A DNA stretch of 64,000 nucleotides from Cupriavidus pampae. GTDB lineage: Bacteria; Pseudomonadota; Gammaproteobacteria; Burkholderiales; Burkholderiaceae. Within the stretch, counting starts at the first letter, position 1. Each line of letters begins with the position of its first letter. A program made the translations under genes and the position numbers. The notes below the pieces were generated by a model. It was not told the origin of the DNA. It made no database searches and worked only from the letters and a program-made list of their open reading frames with translations. This document shows positions 26,789 to 35,603 of this stretch, one piece after another. The stretch covers positions 248,001-312,000 of the forward strand of contig NZ_CAJZAG010000002.1 of the NCBI RefSeq assembly GCF_914271485.1, in the 5' to 3' direction.

Positions 26789-27617
26789 GACGAGGGGTCT
26801 CCGGTTGTAGCGTGGCGGACGAATGGGGAGCAGATTGCGTGGGCCTTGGCGGTCCGGATCGGGGCACCGAGGGCCGCAACGGCCGCAGCAATGCAATGGT
26901 GGCTTCCGCACGCGGTTCGGTGAACACATCCCACACCGTGCCCTCTTCCACAATGCGCCCGTGATCGAGCACCAGCACGCGATCGCACGCCTCGCGAATC
27001 ACCGCCATGTCGTGCGTGATCAGCACCACGGTCAGGCCGATCTTGCGATGAATATCACGCAGCAGCGCGAGGATCTGCTCGGTCGTCTCGGGGTCGAGCG
27101 CGGACGTGGCCTCATCGCACAGCAGAATCTCGGGATGGTGCACGAGCGCGCGCGCAATGCCCACGCGTTGCTTCTGTCCGCCAGACAGCTTGGCCGGATA
27201 CACCTTCGCCTTGCCCTCGAGCCCGACCAGTGCCAACACCTCGTTGACGCGCGGCGCGATGTCCTGCGCAGGCACGCCAGCGACGCGCAATGGCAACGCC
27301 ACGTTCTCGAACACGGTCTTGGCGGACAGCAGGTTGAAATGCTGGAAGATCATGCCGACGCGCCGACGCAGCGCCACCAGCCCGTTCTCGTCAAGCGCGC
27401 CGATATCGCGCCCCTCGATCGTGATGCGCCCGGTGTCGGGCCGCTCGAGCATATTGATGGTCCGCAGCAGCGTCGACTTGCCCGCGCCGCTGCGGCCGAT
27501 GATGCCGAACATCTCGCCGCGCGCGACGCTGAACGAGATTTCGTCCAGTGCCGGCGCCGGAGCGCCCGCGTAAGTCTTGCCGATCGTCTCGAAAACGATA
27601 TGGGGAGCTTTGGACAT
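26769..27617 (-). CDS. metN: Methionine-type ABC ATPase
   Basis: This ATPase of the MetNI importer has Walker [11 protein letters not shown]-loop FQHFNLL, signature [15 protein letters not shown] and Walker [14 protein letters not shown], all matching MetN. The C-terminus is a Pro/Ser-rich tail rather than the full regulatory (NIL) domain found in E. coli MetN, so transport may lack methionine trans-inhibition. It starts six bases after the metQ-like stop and overlaps the permease gene. Confidence 0.9.
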   Translation of the reverse strand: MSKAPHIVFETIGKTYAGAPAPALDEISFSVARGEMFGIIGRSGAGKSTLLRTINMLERPDTGRITIEGRDIGALDENGLVALRRRVGMIFQHFNLLSAKTVFENVALPLRVAGVPAQDIAPRVNEVLALVGLEGKAKVYPAKLSGGQKQRVGIARALVHHPEILLCDEATSALDPETTEQILALLRDIHRKIGLTVVLITHDMAVIREACDRVLVLDHGRIVEEGTVWDVFTEPRAEATIALLRPLRPSVPRSGPPRPTQSAPHSSATLQPETPRHVAASL

Positions 27618-27623
27618 GGCCGC

Positions 27624-28439
27624 TCAGAACGCCGGGATCACCGAGCCCTGGTACTTTGTCAGAATGAACCGGCGCACTTCGTCCGACTGATAAGCCTTGA
27701 GCAGCGGGGCCACCCACGGTGCGCCCTTGTCCTTCTCGCGCACGGCAATCAGATTGACGTACGGGTTGTTCTCTTTCTTCTCCACCGCGATGCCATCGCG
27801 CGTGGCGATCAATCCGGCCTGATAGGCGAACGTATTGATGATCGCCGCCGCGTCGAGGTCCGGCAGCGCGCGCGGCAGCACCACCGAGGCGCTCTCGACG
27901 AACTCGAACTTCTTCGGATTGGCCGTGATATCGGACAGGCCGGCGGTGCCGGTGAACGGATCAAACCCATCACGCAGCTTGATCAACCCGCGATCGCGCA
28001 GGATCACGAGCGCGCGCGTCTGGTTGCTCGGATCGTTTGGCAAGCCAATGCGCGCACCGGCAGGCAACGTCTCCAGCGACTTGTACTTCTTCGAATAGAA
28101 CGCGATCGGCGAGATCAGTGTGTGGCCGACGTCGACGATCTTATAGCCACGCTGCTTGATCTGGTCGCGCAGGAACGGGATATGCTGGAACGCGTTGGCA
28201 TCGAGGTCACCATTGTTCAGCGCCTCGTTCGGGCTGGCGGTGCCGGTGATGATCACTGTCTCCACCTTCAGCCCCTGCTTCGCGGCGACGCGCGTGACCA
28301 CCTCCCAGATCTCCTCATCCACGCCACCGCGCACCCCAACCTTGAGCGGCCGATCGGCACGCTGGGCGTAGGCGGCAGTAGTGGTGGCAAGCGCGGCAAA
28401 CGCGATGGCAACCGAGGCAAGAATCTGGCGTCGTTTCAT
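27624..28439 (-). CDS. metQ: NlpA/MetQ-family binding protein
   Basis: This periplasmic D/L-methionine-type binding protein has a Sec signal MKRRQILASVAIAFAALATT cleaved after AYA, without a lipobox cysteine. Family motifs are DANAFQHIPFLRDQ and LPNDPSNQTRALVIL. It is clearly related to the NlpA protein at 9669, but the two are divergent. As the first gene of the metQNI operon its promoter lies in the gap to 28688. Other sulfur ligands are possible in this neighbourhood. Confidence 0.9.
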   Translation of the reverse strand: MKRRQILASVAIAFAALATTTAAYAQRADRPLKVGVRGGVDEEIWEVVTRVAAKQGLKVETVIITGTASPNEALNNGDLDANAFQHIPFLRDQIKQRGYKIVDVGHTLISPIAFYSKKYKSLETLPAGARIGLPNDPSNQTRALVILRDRGLIKLRDGFDPFTGTAGLSDITANPKKFEFVESASVVLPRALPDLDAAAIINTFAYQAGLIATRDGIAVEKKENNPYVNLIAVREKDKGAPWVAPLLKAYQSDEVRRFILTKYQGSVIPAF

Positions 28440-28571
28440 GGTGGCAGGACAAAGTCATGGAAGCGGCCAGTCTAGGCAGCGCGTTGCCACGGGTCCACGA
28501 AGGATTCCGACGATGCAAATGCGCTCAGTAATCGGAGACTGCTTTCAAACCCATTCGACTGCCCGCTGCCG

Positions 28572-28598
28572 CTACCCCACCTTGGTAGGGGGTCTACC
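28572..28598. promoter_or_regulatory. Triple CTACC/GGTAG motif upstream of metQ-like and lipoprotein genes
   Basis: CTACC (28572-28576), GGTAG (28584-28588) and CTACC (28594-28598) form two overlapping inverted repeats, spaced seven and five bases apart. They lie in the 248-base gap between divergent genes and look like a regulator-binding array. The cognate protein is unknown. Confidence 0.35.
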
Positions 28599-28687
28599 CC
28601 GCTTCGGCGCTTGATACATTACCGCCGACCCGCCAACGAGCGGGCGAGCCGAATTACACAATACTCAAAACAAAATTCCGGGGCACC

Positions 28688-29320
28688 ATGCGGTTATCGG
28701 TCATTCTGGTCATTGCCAGCGCAAGCCTGGCAGGCGGCTGCGCGTCCATCGTCAGCGGCACCTCCCAAGTCGTATCGGTCGAGACCCATCAGAGCAGTAC
28801 GCCCGTTCCGGGCGCTAGCTGCGAGATGGTCAACAGCAAGGGCACGTACCACGTGACCACGCCCGGCACGATCACCATCAATCGAGCCTACGGCGACCTC
28901 AGCGTCAATTGCACCAAGGAGGGTATGCCTGACGGCGTGGCGACGGTCATCTCTTCGACGAAGGGCATGGTCTTCGGCAATGCGCTGTTCGGCGGACTGA
29001 TCGGCGTGGCCGTGGATACCGGTTCGGGCGCCGCGTACGAGTATCCGGAAGTCATCCGCATCCTGATGGGGGAGAGCATCGCCATCAAGGGCAACGATAC
29101 GTCGCCGGATGGGGGCTCAACCGCCCTTGCATCCGCGCCGCCGGCAGGATCCGCCACCACTGTAGCGGCGGCAAAGGTCGGCCCCACTGTCGCGCCCACC
29201 ACACAGGTTGCGGCAGCACCTGCTGCCGCGCCAGCCGCGAACGCCGCCGCCCCGACGGCTGCCTCTGGCCAGACGCCGGTGTCGATCAACGACCTCCGTT
29301 ACCTGCTGCCGACGCGCTGA
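28688..29320 (+). CDS. Putative outer-membrane lipoprotein
   Basis: The N-terminus MRLSVILVIASASLAGGC is a lipoprotein signal with lipobox LAGGC, followed by ASIVSGTSQVVSVET, a start common among small betaproteobacterial lipoproteins. The central part (about residues 30-125) looks like a compact beta domain with a Gly-rich hydrophobic hairpin (FGNALFGGLIGVAVDTGSG). The last third is Ala/Pro/Thr-rich and probably disordered, ending in SINDLRYLLPTR. Only 25 bases separate it from the protease-like gene, so they may be one operon. I do not recognise a defined function. Confidence 0.75.
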   Translation: MRLSVILVIASASLAGGCASIVSGTSQVVSVETHQSSTPVPGASCEMVNSKGTYHVTTPGTITINRAYGDLSVNCTKEGMPDGVATVISSTKGMVFGNALFGGLIGVAVDTGSGAAYEYPEVIRILMGESIAIKGNDTSPDGGSTALASAPPAGSATTVAAAKVGPTVAPTTQVAAAPAAAPAANAAAPTAASGQTPVSINDLRYLLPTR

Positions 29321-29345
29321 CACGCGCCGATCCCGAAGCCTCGCC

Positions 29346-30617
29346 ATGATCTTTATTGGTTCTCAAATCCTCCGCACGCCGCGGCGCGCGCTGCTGCTCG
29401 GCGTACTCGCGACCATCACTACGCACGCCAGCGCAATCGGGCTCGAGCAAATCACGTCCAACGTGTACGCGGTGCGCACGGTCGGTCCGCAGGGTGCGGT
29501 CCTCGCCAATGCCTCCGCCGTGGTGATCGGACAGAATCAGGTGGTCACCACCTGCAATGTATTGGCCGGTGCGCGTGCGATCGCCGTGGTGCGCGAGAAC
29601 GTGTCCTACGAGGCCACCCTCGCCGCGCCCGATGTCGAGCGCAACCTGTGCCTGCTCAAGGTGCCGAACCTGCCCGGTGCTGGCGTGACCTTGCCCGCGG
29701 CCAACACCGCGCCCTCGCTGGGTCAGAAGATGGTGTTGGCGTCCGTGGCCGGCACTGCGGTCGCGGTGCGTGAATCGGCGGTGTCCGGGCTACAGGCTGG
29801 CGCGGACAACAAGCTAGCGACGATCGAACTGGCCGCCACGCAGGATGCGGGCGCCAGCGGCGGCGCGTTGTTCGACGACGCCGGCCGGCTGATCGGTATC
29901 CTCGTGACCAGCGCCGGCACCACGCAGCCGCGTCAACGCGCAGTCCCCGCAGCATGGGTCCGCGACGTCTCCACCCGTGGCGCCGCTGCACTGACTACCT
30001 ATCAGCCTTCCGCTAACGGGACCATCGCACTCGCCTTAGCTGGGACGACGCCGCAAACGTCCGTCTCTCCGCAGGCCGACGCCCAGGCTACCTCCCCGCG
30101 CGTCGGCGAAGTCTGGCAATACGTACTGACCGACGACCTCACGCGCCGGAAATCGGACGTCACATACCGCGTGGACCGTATCGAAAACGATCGCGTGATC
30201 ATCAACCAGGGCGGCCGCATCGAACGCACCAACGGCACGCTGGAGCGCATCGTCACACCGGCCGGCGGCCAGTTCGACGCCGCATCGCCCCCGTCGGGAT
30301 GGGTCCCGGCGAACGTCAAGATCGGCCAGCGCTGGAAATACTCGTACCACCAGAATGGCAATGGCACGCTGACCGATATCGAAGGCATCGCCAACGGCGA
30401 ATCGGAAGTCTCCACGCCCAGCGGCCGCTACCGTGCGATCCGTATCACCTACAACGGATACATCCAACGCCTCAATAACGGTGGCGGTTCAACGATCTCA
30501 TCCCAGTACAAGGCCACCGCCTGGTACGCCCCGGAACTGAACCGCGTGGTCCGGTTCCAGGCCAGCAGCTACCAGTTAGCGGAAACGTTGGAACTGGCAG
30601 CACATCGGTTCGACTAA
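29346..30617 (+). CDS. Exported trypsin-like protein with degenerate catalytic triad, plus C-terminal beta domain
   Basis: Residues about 35-210 follow the HtrA/trypsin fold. The Ser motif is intact (GASGGALFD, Ser171). The position of the catalytic histidine reads TTCNVLAGA (Asn71) where TNCHVLAGA-like sequences are normal, and the aspartate motif reads ERNLCLLKV (Asn100) instead of RDLCLLK. With His and Asp both replaced by Asn it should not be an active serine protease. An N-terminal signal (to about residue 30, SA) implies export. Residues about 250-423 form a separate domain with VGEVWQYVLTDDLTRRKSD and aromatic-rich strands. I chose the ATG at 29346, since the upstream part overlaps the lipoprotein. 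Confidence 0.8.
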   Translation: MIFIGSQILRTPRRALLLGVLATITTHASAIGLEQITSNVYAVRTVGPQGAVLANASAVVIGQNQVVTTCNVLAGARAIAVVRENVSYEATLAAPDVERNLCLLKVPNLPGAGVTLPAANTAPSLGQKMVLASVAGTAVAVRESAVSGLQAGADNKLATIELAATQDAGASGGALFDDAGRLIGILVTSAGTTQPRQRAVPAAWVRDVSTRGAAALTTYQPSANGTIALALAGTTPQTSVSPQADAQATSPRVGEVWQYVLTDDLTRRKSDVTYRVDRIENDRVIINQGGRIERTNGTLERIVTPAGGQFDAASPPSGWVPANVKIGQRWKYSYHQNGNGTLTDIEGIANGESEVSTPSGRYRAIRITYNGYIQRLNNGGGSTISSQYKATAWYAPELNRVVRFQASSYQLAETLELAAHRFD

Positions 30618-30634
30618 GCAACTCGATGGCCGGT

Positions 30635-30696
30635 CAAAAAACGCTGTAATATCAACGAAAAATGCCCAACTATCGTTGACATTATGGCGTTTTTTG
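30635..30696 (+). promoter_or_regulatory. hipBA operator: 24-bp inverted repeat with embedded -35 box
   Basis: The arms at 30635-30658 and 30673-30696 are reverse complements with only three mismatches, separated by 14 bases. The right arm contains TTGACA (30676-30681), and a weak -10 (TAGCCT, 30699-30704) follows 17 bases later. A start site near 30711 would coincide with the ATG of the XRE gene, which has no ribosome-binding site, so the transcript could be leaderless. HipB-type antitoxins normally bind such palindromes to autorepress. Confidence 0.6.
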
Positions 30697-30710
30697 CTTA
30701 GCCTCGTTTC

Positions 30711-31028
30711 ATGACCCGCCCGCCTCTCCGCCGCCCGCCCAAACACACCCCGGTTCTGGTCCAAACTGCACTGGAACGCTTGGGTGAACGCGTGATCAAG
30801 GCGCGCAAGCTTCGCGGCATCACACAGGAACAGCTGGCCCGTCTCTCCGACGTCTCCCTGTCCACACTCCGCACGCTGGAGAACGGCGGAGACGGCGTCT
30901 CGACCGGCAACTTGCTCAAGGTGCTTCAAGGACTCCGTCTGCTTGGACAGATAGAAGACCTGCTCGCACCACAGAACGACCCCGAAGTAGTGGCGTTCGC
31001 AAACAGACAGCTGGAGGACCGTCGATGA
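30711..31028 (+). CDS. hipB: HipB-like XRE antitoxin/repressor
   Basis: This 105-residue protein contains a helix-turn-helix of the XRE type (ARKLRGITQEQLARLSDVSL, recognition helix STLRTLENG). It is the DNA-binding antitoxin partner of the HipA-like kinase that follows, with a four-base ATGA overlap. The Pro/Arg-rich first 15 residues are atypical. It should bind the long palindrome immediately upstream and repress the operon. Confidence 0.87.
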   Translation: MTRPPLRRPPKHTPVLVQTALERLGERVIKARKLRGITQEQLARLSDVSLSTLRTLENGGDGVSTGNLLKVLQGLRLLGQIEDLLAPQNDPEVVAFANRQLEDRR

Positions 31029-32305
31029 CGATCGTGCCCATCTGGGCTTGGCCGCCCGGTCAAGACGCGCCCGTGTATGCGGCCGACCTGACCGTCGGGC
31101 AAGCATCGTCCCGGTTCCTGTACCGTCGTGAGTATCTCGATCGGAATGATGCGCTTCCCCTCGACCCCGTGGAGCTTCTTCCCACGCGTATAGCCCGCGG
31201 CATCGCCATCACCGGAGAAGACGGTTTGCCAGGCGTCATCCGCGATGCCAAGCCCGCAGGATACGGCGCTGACCGATTGATTGCACTAGCGGGCACCGAA
31301 CTTACCGCGCTCGAATTCCTTGAGCGTGGCGTCCCCGATGGGGTCGGCGCGATCGAGGCGTGCGTCGATATAGAGCGCAAACTGGCATGGCGACCGAAAG
31401 GCCTTGAGGAACTGAAGCCGCTCGCCGAGCAACTCGATAGCGCCGCGCCATCGAGCCGGGCATTGCGACGTCTGAACGAAGATCTCGCGACCAGCGCGGG
31501 AGGCGAACGTCCCAAGACTACACTGGTGCACGAAGGTCGCCTGTGGCTCGCGAAAATGCAGGACCGTGGCGACCGGCCCGCGCTCCCCGCGCGCGAGTTC
31601 GTGACGATGGAACTGGCGCGCGCGGCGGGTCTCGATGTCGCTCCAGTGGCGTTGATTACCTTCGGATCGCATCAGGTATTGCTCGCGGAGCGTTTCGACC
31701 GAGCGGGCGATCCTTATCGTCCTCAGCGCAAGCTCTATGCGAGCGCTCATACACTGCTCAAGCTACGGCTCAATGCGGTACGCGGTGACCCTGAGCGTTC
31801 CTATCTCGCCCTTGGCGATCGCCTACGCGTTTGGGCGAAGGGCCGAGATGACCTAGGGCAACAACTACGCGAACTCTGGCAACGCATGGTATTCAACGCG
31901 CTGGTCGGCAACATCGACGATCACCCGCTTAACCATGGTCTGCTGCACGACGGATCCGTCGAGAAGGGATGGCACCTGTCGCCGGCATTCGACATCACCC
32001 CTGCCGGAACCATCGCACCGCAGCCGCTCGAAGACGGACCGTCACTGGCCATGGCGACCGGCAAGGACGGCGGCACACGCACTAGCACGAAGCGCTTGAT
32101 CGAAGCCGCATCGCACTTCGGTGTTGACGCTGACACTGCGGGCGCGTGGCTGTCCGCAACCGCAAAGCTCGTGGCCGAACGCTGGGAGCCGATGCTACGT
32201 CAGGCAGCATCGCCAATCGTCGAGGACGCCGCGCGACTGGATCGGCTGATCGTCGACGCGCGCACGGCGTTTGCCTACAGTGAATGGCTTGCGGGCAGCA
32301 GATAG
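31025..32305 (+). CDS. hipA: HipA-family serine/threonine kinase toxin
   Basis: This PIKK-like kinase is the toxin of a type II system that typically phosphorylates an aminoacyl-tRNA synthetase and induces dormancy. The protein has the N-terminal HipA domain, the P-loop-like SAGGERPKTTL (residues 157-167), the catalytic NIDDHPLNHG (296-305) and the metal-binding SPAFDITP (Asp323). At 426 residues it is a normal full-length HipA. It overlaps the hipB gene. Whether it is toxic cannot be told from sequence, but all recognised catalytic residues are present. Confidence 0.88.
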   Translation: MTIVPIWAWPPGQDAPVYAADLTVGQASSRFLYRREYLDRNDALPLDPVELLPTRIARGIAITGEDGLPGVIRDAKPAGYGADRLIALAGTELTALEFLERGVPDGVGAIEACVDIERKLAWRPKGLEELKPLAEQLDSAAPSSRALRRLNEDLATSAGGERPKTTLVHEGRLWLAKMQDRGDRPALPAREFVTMELARAAGLDVAPVALITFGSHQVLLAERFDRAGDPYRPQRKLYASAHTLLKLRLNAVRGDPERSYLALGDRLRVWAKGRDDLGQQLRELWQRMVFNALVGNIDDHPLNHGLLHDGSVEKGWHLSPAFDITPAGTIAPQPLEDGPSLAMATGKDGGTRTSTKRLIEAASHFGVDADTAGAWLSATAKLVAERWEPMLRQAASPIVEDAARLDRLIVDARTAFAYSEWLAGSR

Positions 32306-32319
32306 GACCAAGTTTCAGA

Positions 32320-33321
32320 TCAAGCCAACCAACTCTTGATGTTGTCCCGCATGACCGAGGTGGAAATGCCATACCGATCATGCAAGGTAGGCAATGCGCC
32401 GGCGTCGAGGAACGCATCAGGCAAGGCGACCTGCCGGAATGGGACGCTGACGCCCGCGCGCAGCAGCACGCCTGCCACCGCTTCGCCGAGGCCGCCGATG
32501 GTCGTGTGATTCTCCGCCACGATGACCAGGCGGCCCGACTTTCGGGCTTCGCGCACGATGGTCTCTGTATCGAGCGGTTTGATCGTCGGCACATGCAGGA
32601 CTGCCACGCCCACACGATCCGCCTCGAGTGCGGTTGCCACTTCCAGCGCACGCATGGTCATGATGCCGGACGAGATAATCAGCACGTCCGCGCCATCGCG
32701 CAGCAGCTTGGCCTTGCCCAACTCGAACTTGTAGCCGTACTCATCGAGCACCACCGGCACGTTGCCACGCAGCAAGCGCGCGTAGACCGGGCCCTTATGT
32801 GCCGCGATCGCCGGCACCATCTGTTCGATGTCGATGGCGTCGCACGGGTCGATCACCGTCATGTTTGGCATCGCCCTCATCAGCGCCAGATCTTCGGCGG
32901 CCTGATGGCTGGGACCGTAACCCGTAGTCAGTCCAGGCAACGCGCAGACGATCTTTACGTCGAGGTTGTCCTCGGCTATCGTCTGATGCATGAAATCATA
33001 TGCACGCCGCGTAGCAAACACCGCGTAGGTCGTGACGAACGGGACCGCGCCTTCATGCGCAAACCCCGCCGCCGCTCCCATCAGCAACTGCTCGGCCATG
33101 CCCATCTGGTAATAACGCTCGGGATAAGCCTTCGCAAACAGATGCAGGTCGGTGTATTTGCCGAGGTCCGCCGTCATGCCGATGATGTCCGGCCGCTCCG
33201 CGGCCAATGCCGTGAGCGCGTGACCGAACGGCGCAGACCGCGTCGCCTGACCTTCGGTGGCGATGGACGCGATCATCGCTGACGTCTTGAGGCGCGTCTT
33301 GCCTGTGCTGGTATTGCTCAT
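32320..33321 (-). CDS. Transketolase-like subunit, C-terminal (pyrimidine-binding) half
   Basis: This is the second half of a split transketolase: a Transket_pyr domain with the catalytic-type Glu in QMGMAEQLLMGAAAGFAHEG, then the transketolase C-terminal domain (LHVPTIKPLDTETIV). The protein has 333 residues. I chose the ATG at 33321, which overlaps the stop of the N-terminal subunit by four bases; upstream sequence is not homologous. Together the two subunits should bind thiamine diphosphate at their interface and transfer a two-carbon ketol unit. The donor and acceptor sugars are unknown. Confidence 0.9.
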   Translation of the reverse strand: MSNTSTGKTRLKTSAMIASIATEGQATRSAPFGHALTALAAERPDIIGMTADLGKYTDLHLFAKAYPERYYQMGMAEQLLMGAAAGFAHEGAVPFVTTYAVFATRRAYDFMHQTIAEDNLDVKIVCALPGLTTGYGPSHQAAEDLALMRAMPNMTVIDPCDAIDIEQMVPAIAAHKGPVYARLLRGNVPVVLDEYGYKFELGKAKLLRDGADVLIISSGIMTMRALEVATALEADRVGVAVLHVPTIKPLDTETIVREARKSGRLVIVAENHTTIGGLGEAVAGVLLRAGVSVPFRQVALPDAFLDAGALPTLHDRYGISTSVMRDNIKSWLA

Positions 33322-34163
33322 GCTTGTCTCCCGGCTTCCAGCGCCTGCAGCGCCAATTGCCATTCGTGGGCTTCCACCCGGATGAAGTGATTCTTCTCGC
33401 GTTCTTCGAGGAACGGTACGCCGCAACCCATGCGGGTATCGCACACGATCATGCGCGGCTGTGGAGCCGTATGTGCGCGGGCATTGTCGAACGCCGTGGC
33501 CACCGCCTGGATGTCGTTGCCATCCACACGCTGCACATACCAGCCAAATGCCTCGAGCTTCGGCACCAGCGGTTCAAAGGCAAGGATCTGTGTCGACGGA
33601 CCATCGGCCTGCTGATTGTTGACGTCGACCATGGCAATCAGGTTGTCCAACTTCCAATGGCTTGCGGACAAGATGCCCTCCCAGACGGAGCCCTCATCGA
33701 GCTCACCATCCGAGAACAGCGTGTAGACGAACGCGTCAGACTGCTTCCGTTTCAGCCCGAGGCAGCGACCCACGGCGATGGTCAGGCCCTGACCGAGCGA
33801 CCCACCCGACATCTCCATACCTGGCGTGTAGCTCGCCATGCCGGACATAGGCAGTCGGCTATCGTCGCTGCCGTAGGTCTCCAGCTCCTCGGCCGGCAGG
33901 ATGCCCGCCTCCAGCAGCGCGGCGTAGAGCGCGATCGCATAATGGCCGTTGGAAAGCAGGAACCGGTCGCGCCCCTCCCACTCAGGATCGGCCGGACGGT
34001 ACTTCATGGCGCCGAAGTAGGCCACTGCCAGCACGTCGGCAATATCGAGCGCCTGGCCAACGTAGCCCTGGCCCTGCACTTCTCCCATCAACAGGGCATT
34101 ACGGCGGATACGGTAAGCGCGTTCGGCCAGCGACACGGGCGCTTCAAGATCGGTACGACTCAT
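33318..34163 (-). CDS. Transketolase-like subunit, N-terminal (thiamine diphosphate-binding) half
   Basis: The 281-residue product carries the thiamine diphosphate motif FSDGELDEGSVWEG with the trailing NN (MVDVNNQQADG) and the conserved LSNGHYAIALYAAL region. It pairs with the following gene, which supplies the pyrimidine and C-terminal domains. Split transketolases of this type usually serve dedicated catabolic pathways for unusual sugars, in contrast to the central single-chain enzyme. MFS and SDR genes lie directly upstream. Confidence 0.9.
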   Translation of the reverse strand: MSRTDLEAPVSLAERAYRIRRNALLMGEVQGQGYVGQALDIADVLAVAYFGAMKYRPADPEWEGRDRFLLSNGHYAIALYAALLEAGILPAEELETYGSDDSRLPMSGMASYTPGMEMSGGSLGQGLTIAVGRCLGLKRKQSDAFVYTLFSDGELDEGSVWEGILSASHWKLDNLIAMVDVNNQQADGPSTQILAFEPLVPKLEAFGWYVQRVDGNDIQAVATAFDNARAHTAPQPRMIVCDTRMGCGVPFLEEREKNHFIRVEAHEWQLALQALEAGRQA

Positions 34164-34196
34164 GATGACTCCAGAGAATAAGATTGCGCCGCCGCG

Positions 34197-35528
34197 TTAG
34201 CGGTTGACAACACGGGCCGGCACAAGGAAAACGAGACAGGCGCCCAGCACGACCGTGGCCGAGATAAAGATGAGCCCCGCAGTGGACTTGCCCGTCAGAT
34301 CGTTCAACCATCCGACGATGGTCGGCGAGAAAAAACCCGCGAGGTTGGCCACACAATTCACCGCGGCGATACCCGCCGCAGCCGACATCCCACCTAGCAC
34401 GGCCGTTGGCAGCGCCCAGAACTGCGACGATGAAGTGATGATTCCCGCCGCGGCCACACACAGGCACACGATGGCCGCGGTCACACTGCCCAGCATCGGC
34501 AGGGTGGCAAATCCCACCGCTGCCACGAGCATCGGCACCGCAAGGTGCAGGCGACGCTCACGACGACGATCGGCGGAGAGGCCAATCAGGGGCAGCGCGA
34601 TGATGGCGCACAGATACGGCACCGCGGTCAGTACACCAATCCAGAGCGGATCGGCCACGCCGCTCTTGCGAATGATGGTCGGCAGCCAGAAGGTCAGGCC
34701 ATACTGGCCCAGCACAACGCAGAAGTAGATCGCGGCCATCAACCAGAGCCGGCGGTCGGCCATGAACGCGCGGATCGAAACGTGCTGAACCTTCTGCGCG
34801 TTGTCGCCCTCGACATTGCGTAACAGCAACGACTTCTCCTGCTCGGTCAACCACTTCGCATCCTTGATGCCATTGTCGAGATAGAACAGAATCGTAATGC
34901 CCAACACCAGCGACGGCAGTGCTTCGATCAGGAACAGCCATTTCCATCCGGCAAGCTCGTATGCGCCGTGGAACGCGTGCATGATCCAGCCAGACAACGG
35001 CCCACCGACGATGCCCGCGAGCGGAATAGCCATGAAGAACATCGACAACGCTTTGGCACGGCGCTCCGACGGAAACCAGTACGTCAGATACAGGATCACG
35101 CCCGGGGCAAAGCCTGCTTCGGCAACACCGAGCAGAAAGCGCAATGCATAGAACTGCGTAGGTGTGGAAACGAAAGCAAACCCCGCAGAGATCACCGCCC
35201 ACGTCAACATGATGCGAGCCAGCCAGTTACGCGCGCCGACCTTGTGCAGAATCATGTTGCTCGGCACTTCGAAGAGAAAGTACCCAAGAAAGAAAACGCC
35301 TGCGCCCAGACCGTAGATCGTCTCGCTGAACTGCAGATCGTTAAGCATCTGCAGTTTGGCAAAGCCGACATTGACGCGGTCCAGATAAGCGCCGAGGTAG
35401 CACAGCATCAGGAAGGGAATCAGCCGCCGAATCACCTTGCCATAGGTGCGGGACTCGAACGACGCCTCGTCGGCGCGCGGGATCACCACGTCCGGCCCGA
35501 TGGCCGACGTTGCGTATTTGGACTTCAT
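34197..35528 (-). CDS. MFS transporter, anion:cation symporter (ACS) family
   Basis: This inner-membrane importer belongs to the family that takes up sugar acids, tartrate and phthalate-like anions. Features are YLDRVNVGFAKLQM in the first helix loop, the RFLLGVAEAGFAPGVILYL helix and twelve-helix organisation with a central hydrophilic loop. The ATG at 35528 follows GGAGACAAAC on the minus strand. It probably imports the compound handled by the neighbouring SDR and transketolase. Confidence 0.88.
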   Translation of the reverse strand: MKSKYATSAIGPDVVIPRADEASFESRTYGKVIRRLIPFLMLCYLGAYLDRVNVGFAKLQMLNDLQFSETIYGLGAGVFFLGYFLFEVPSNMILHKVGARNWLARIMLTWAVISAGFAFVSTPTQFYALRFLLGVAEAGFAPGVILYLTYWFPSERRAKALSMFFMAIPLAGIVGGPLSGWIMHAFHGAYELAGWKWLFLIEALPSLVLGITILFYLDNGIKDAKWLTEQEKSLLLRNVEGDNAQKVQHVSIRAFMADRRLWLMAAIYFCVVLGQYGLTFWLPTIIRKSGVADPLWIGVLTAVPYLCAIIALPLIGLSADRRRERRLHLAVPMLVAAVGFATLPMLGSVTAAIVCLCVAAAGIITSSSQFWALPTAVLGGMSAAAGIAAVNCVANLAGFFSPTIVGWLNDLTGKSTAGLIFISATVVLGACLVFLVPARVVNR

Positions 35529-35603
35529 GTTTGTCTCCTGCCGATGCCCCGGGTGGTCCTGGGTGCGTTGACATGTATGCACGGCCAGCCGGCCGCGGGA
35601 ACT

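Noticed and set aside
26823..28475. 550-residue plus-strand open frame across metN and metQ
   Set aside because: It runs antisense through two confidently assigned genes and carries no recognisable domain.
32320..34163. Assignment of the split transketolase as sulfoquinovose SqwGH or apionate OiaT
   Set aside because: The pathway partner enzymes expected for either are not in the window, so the specific substrate cannot be supported.
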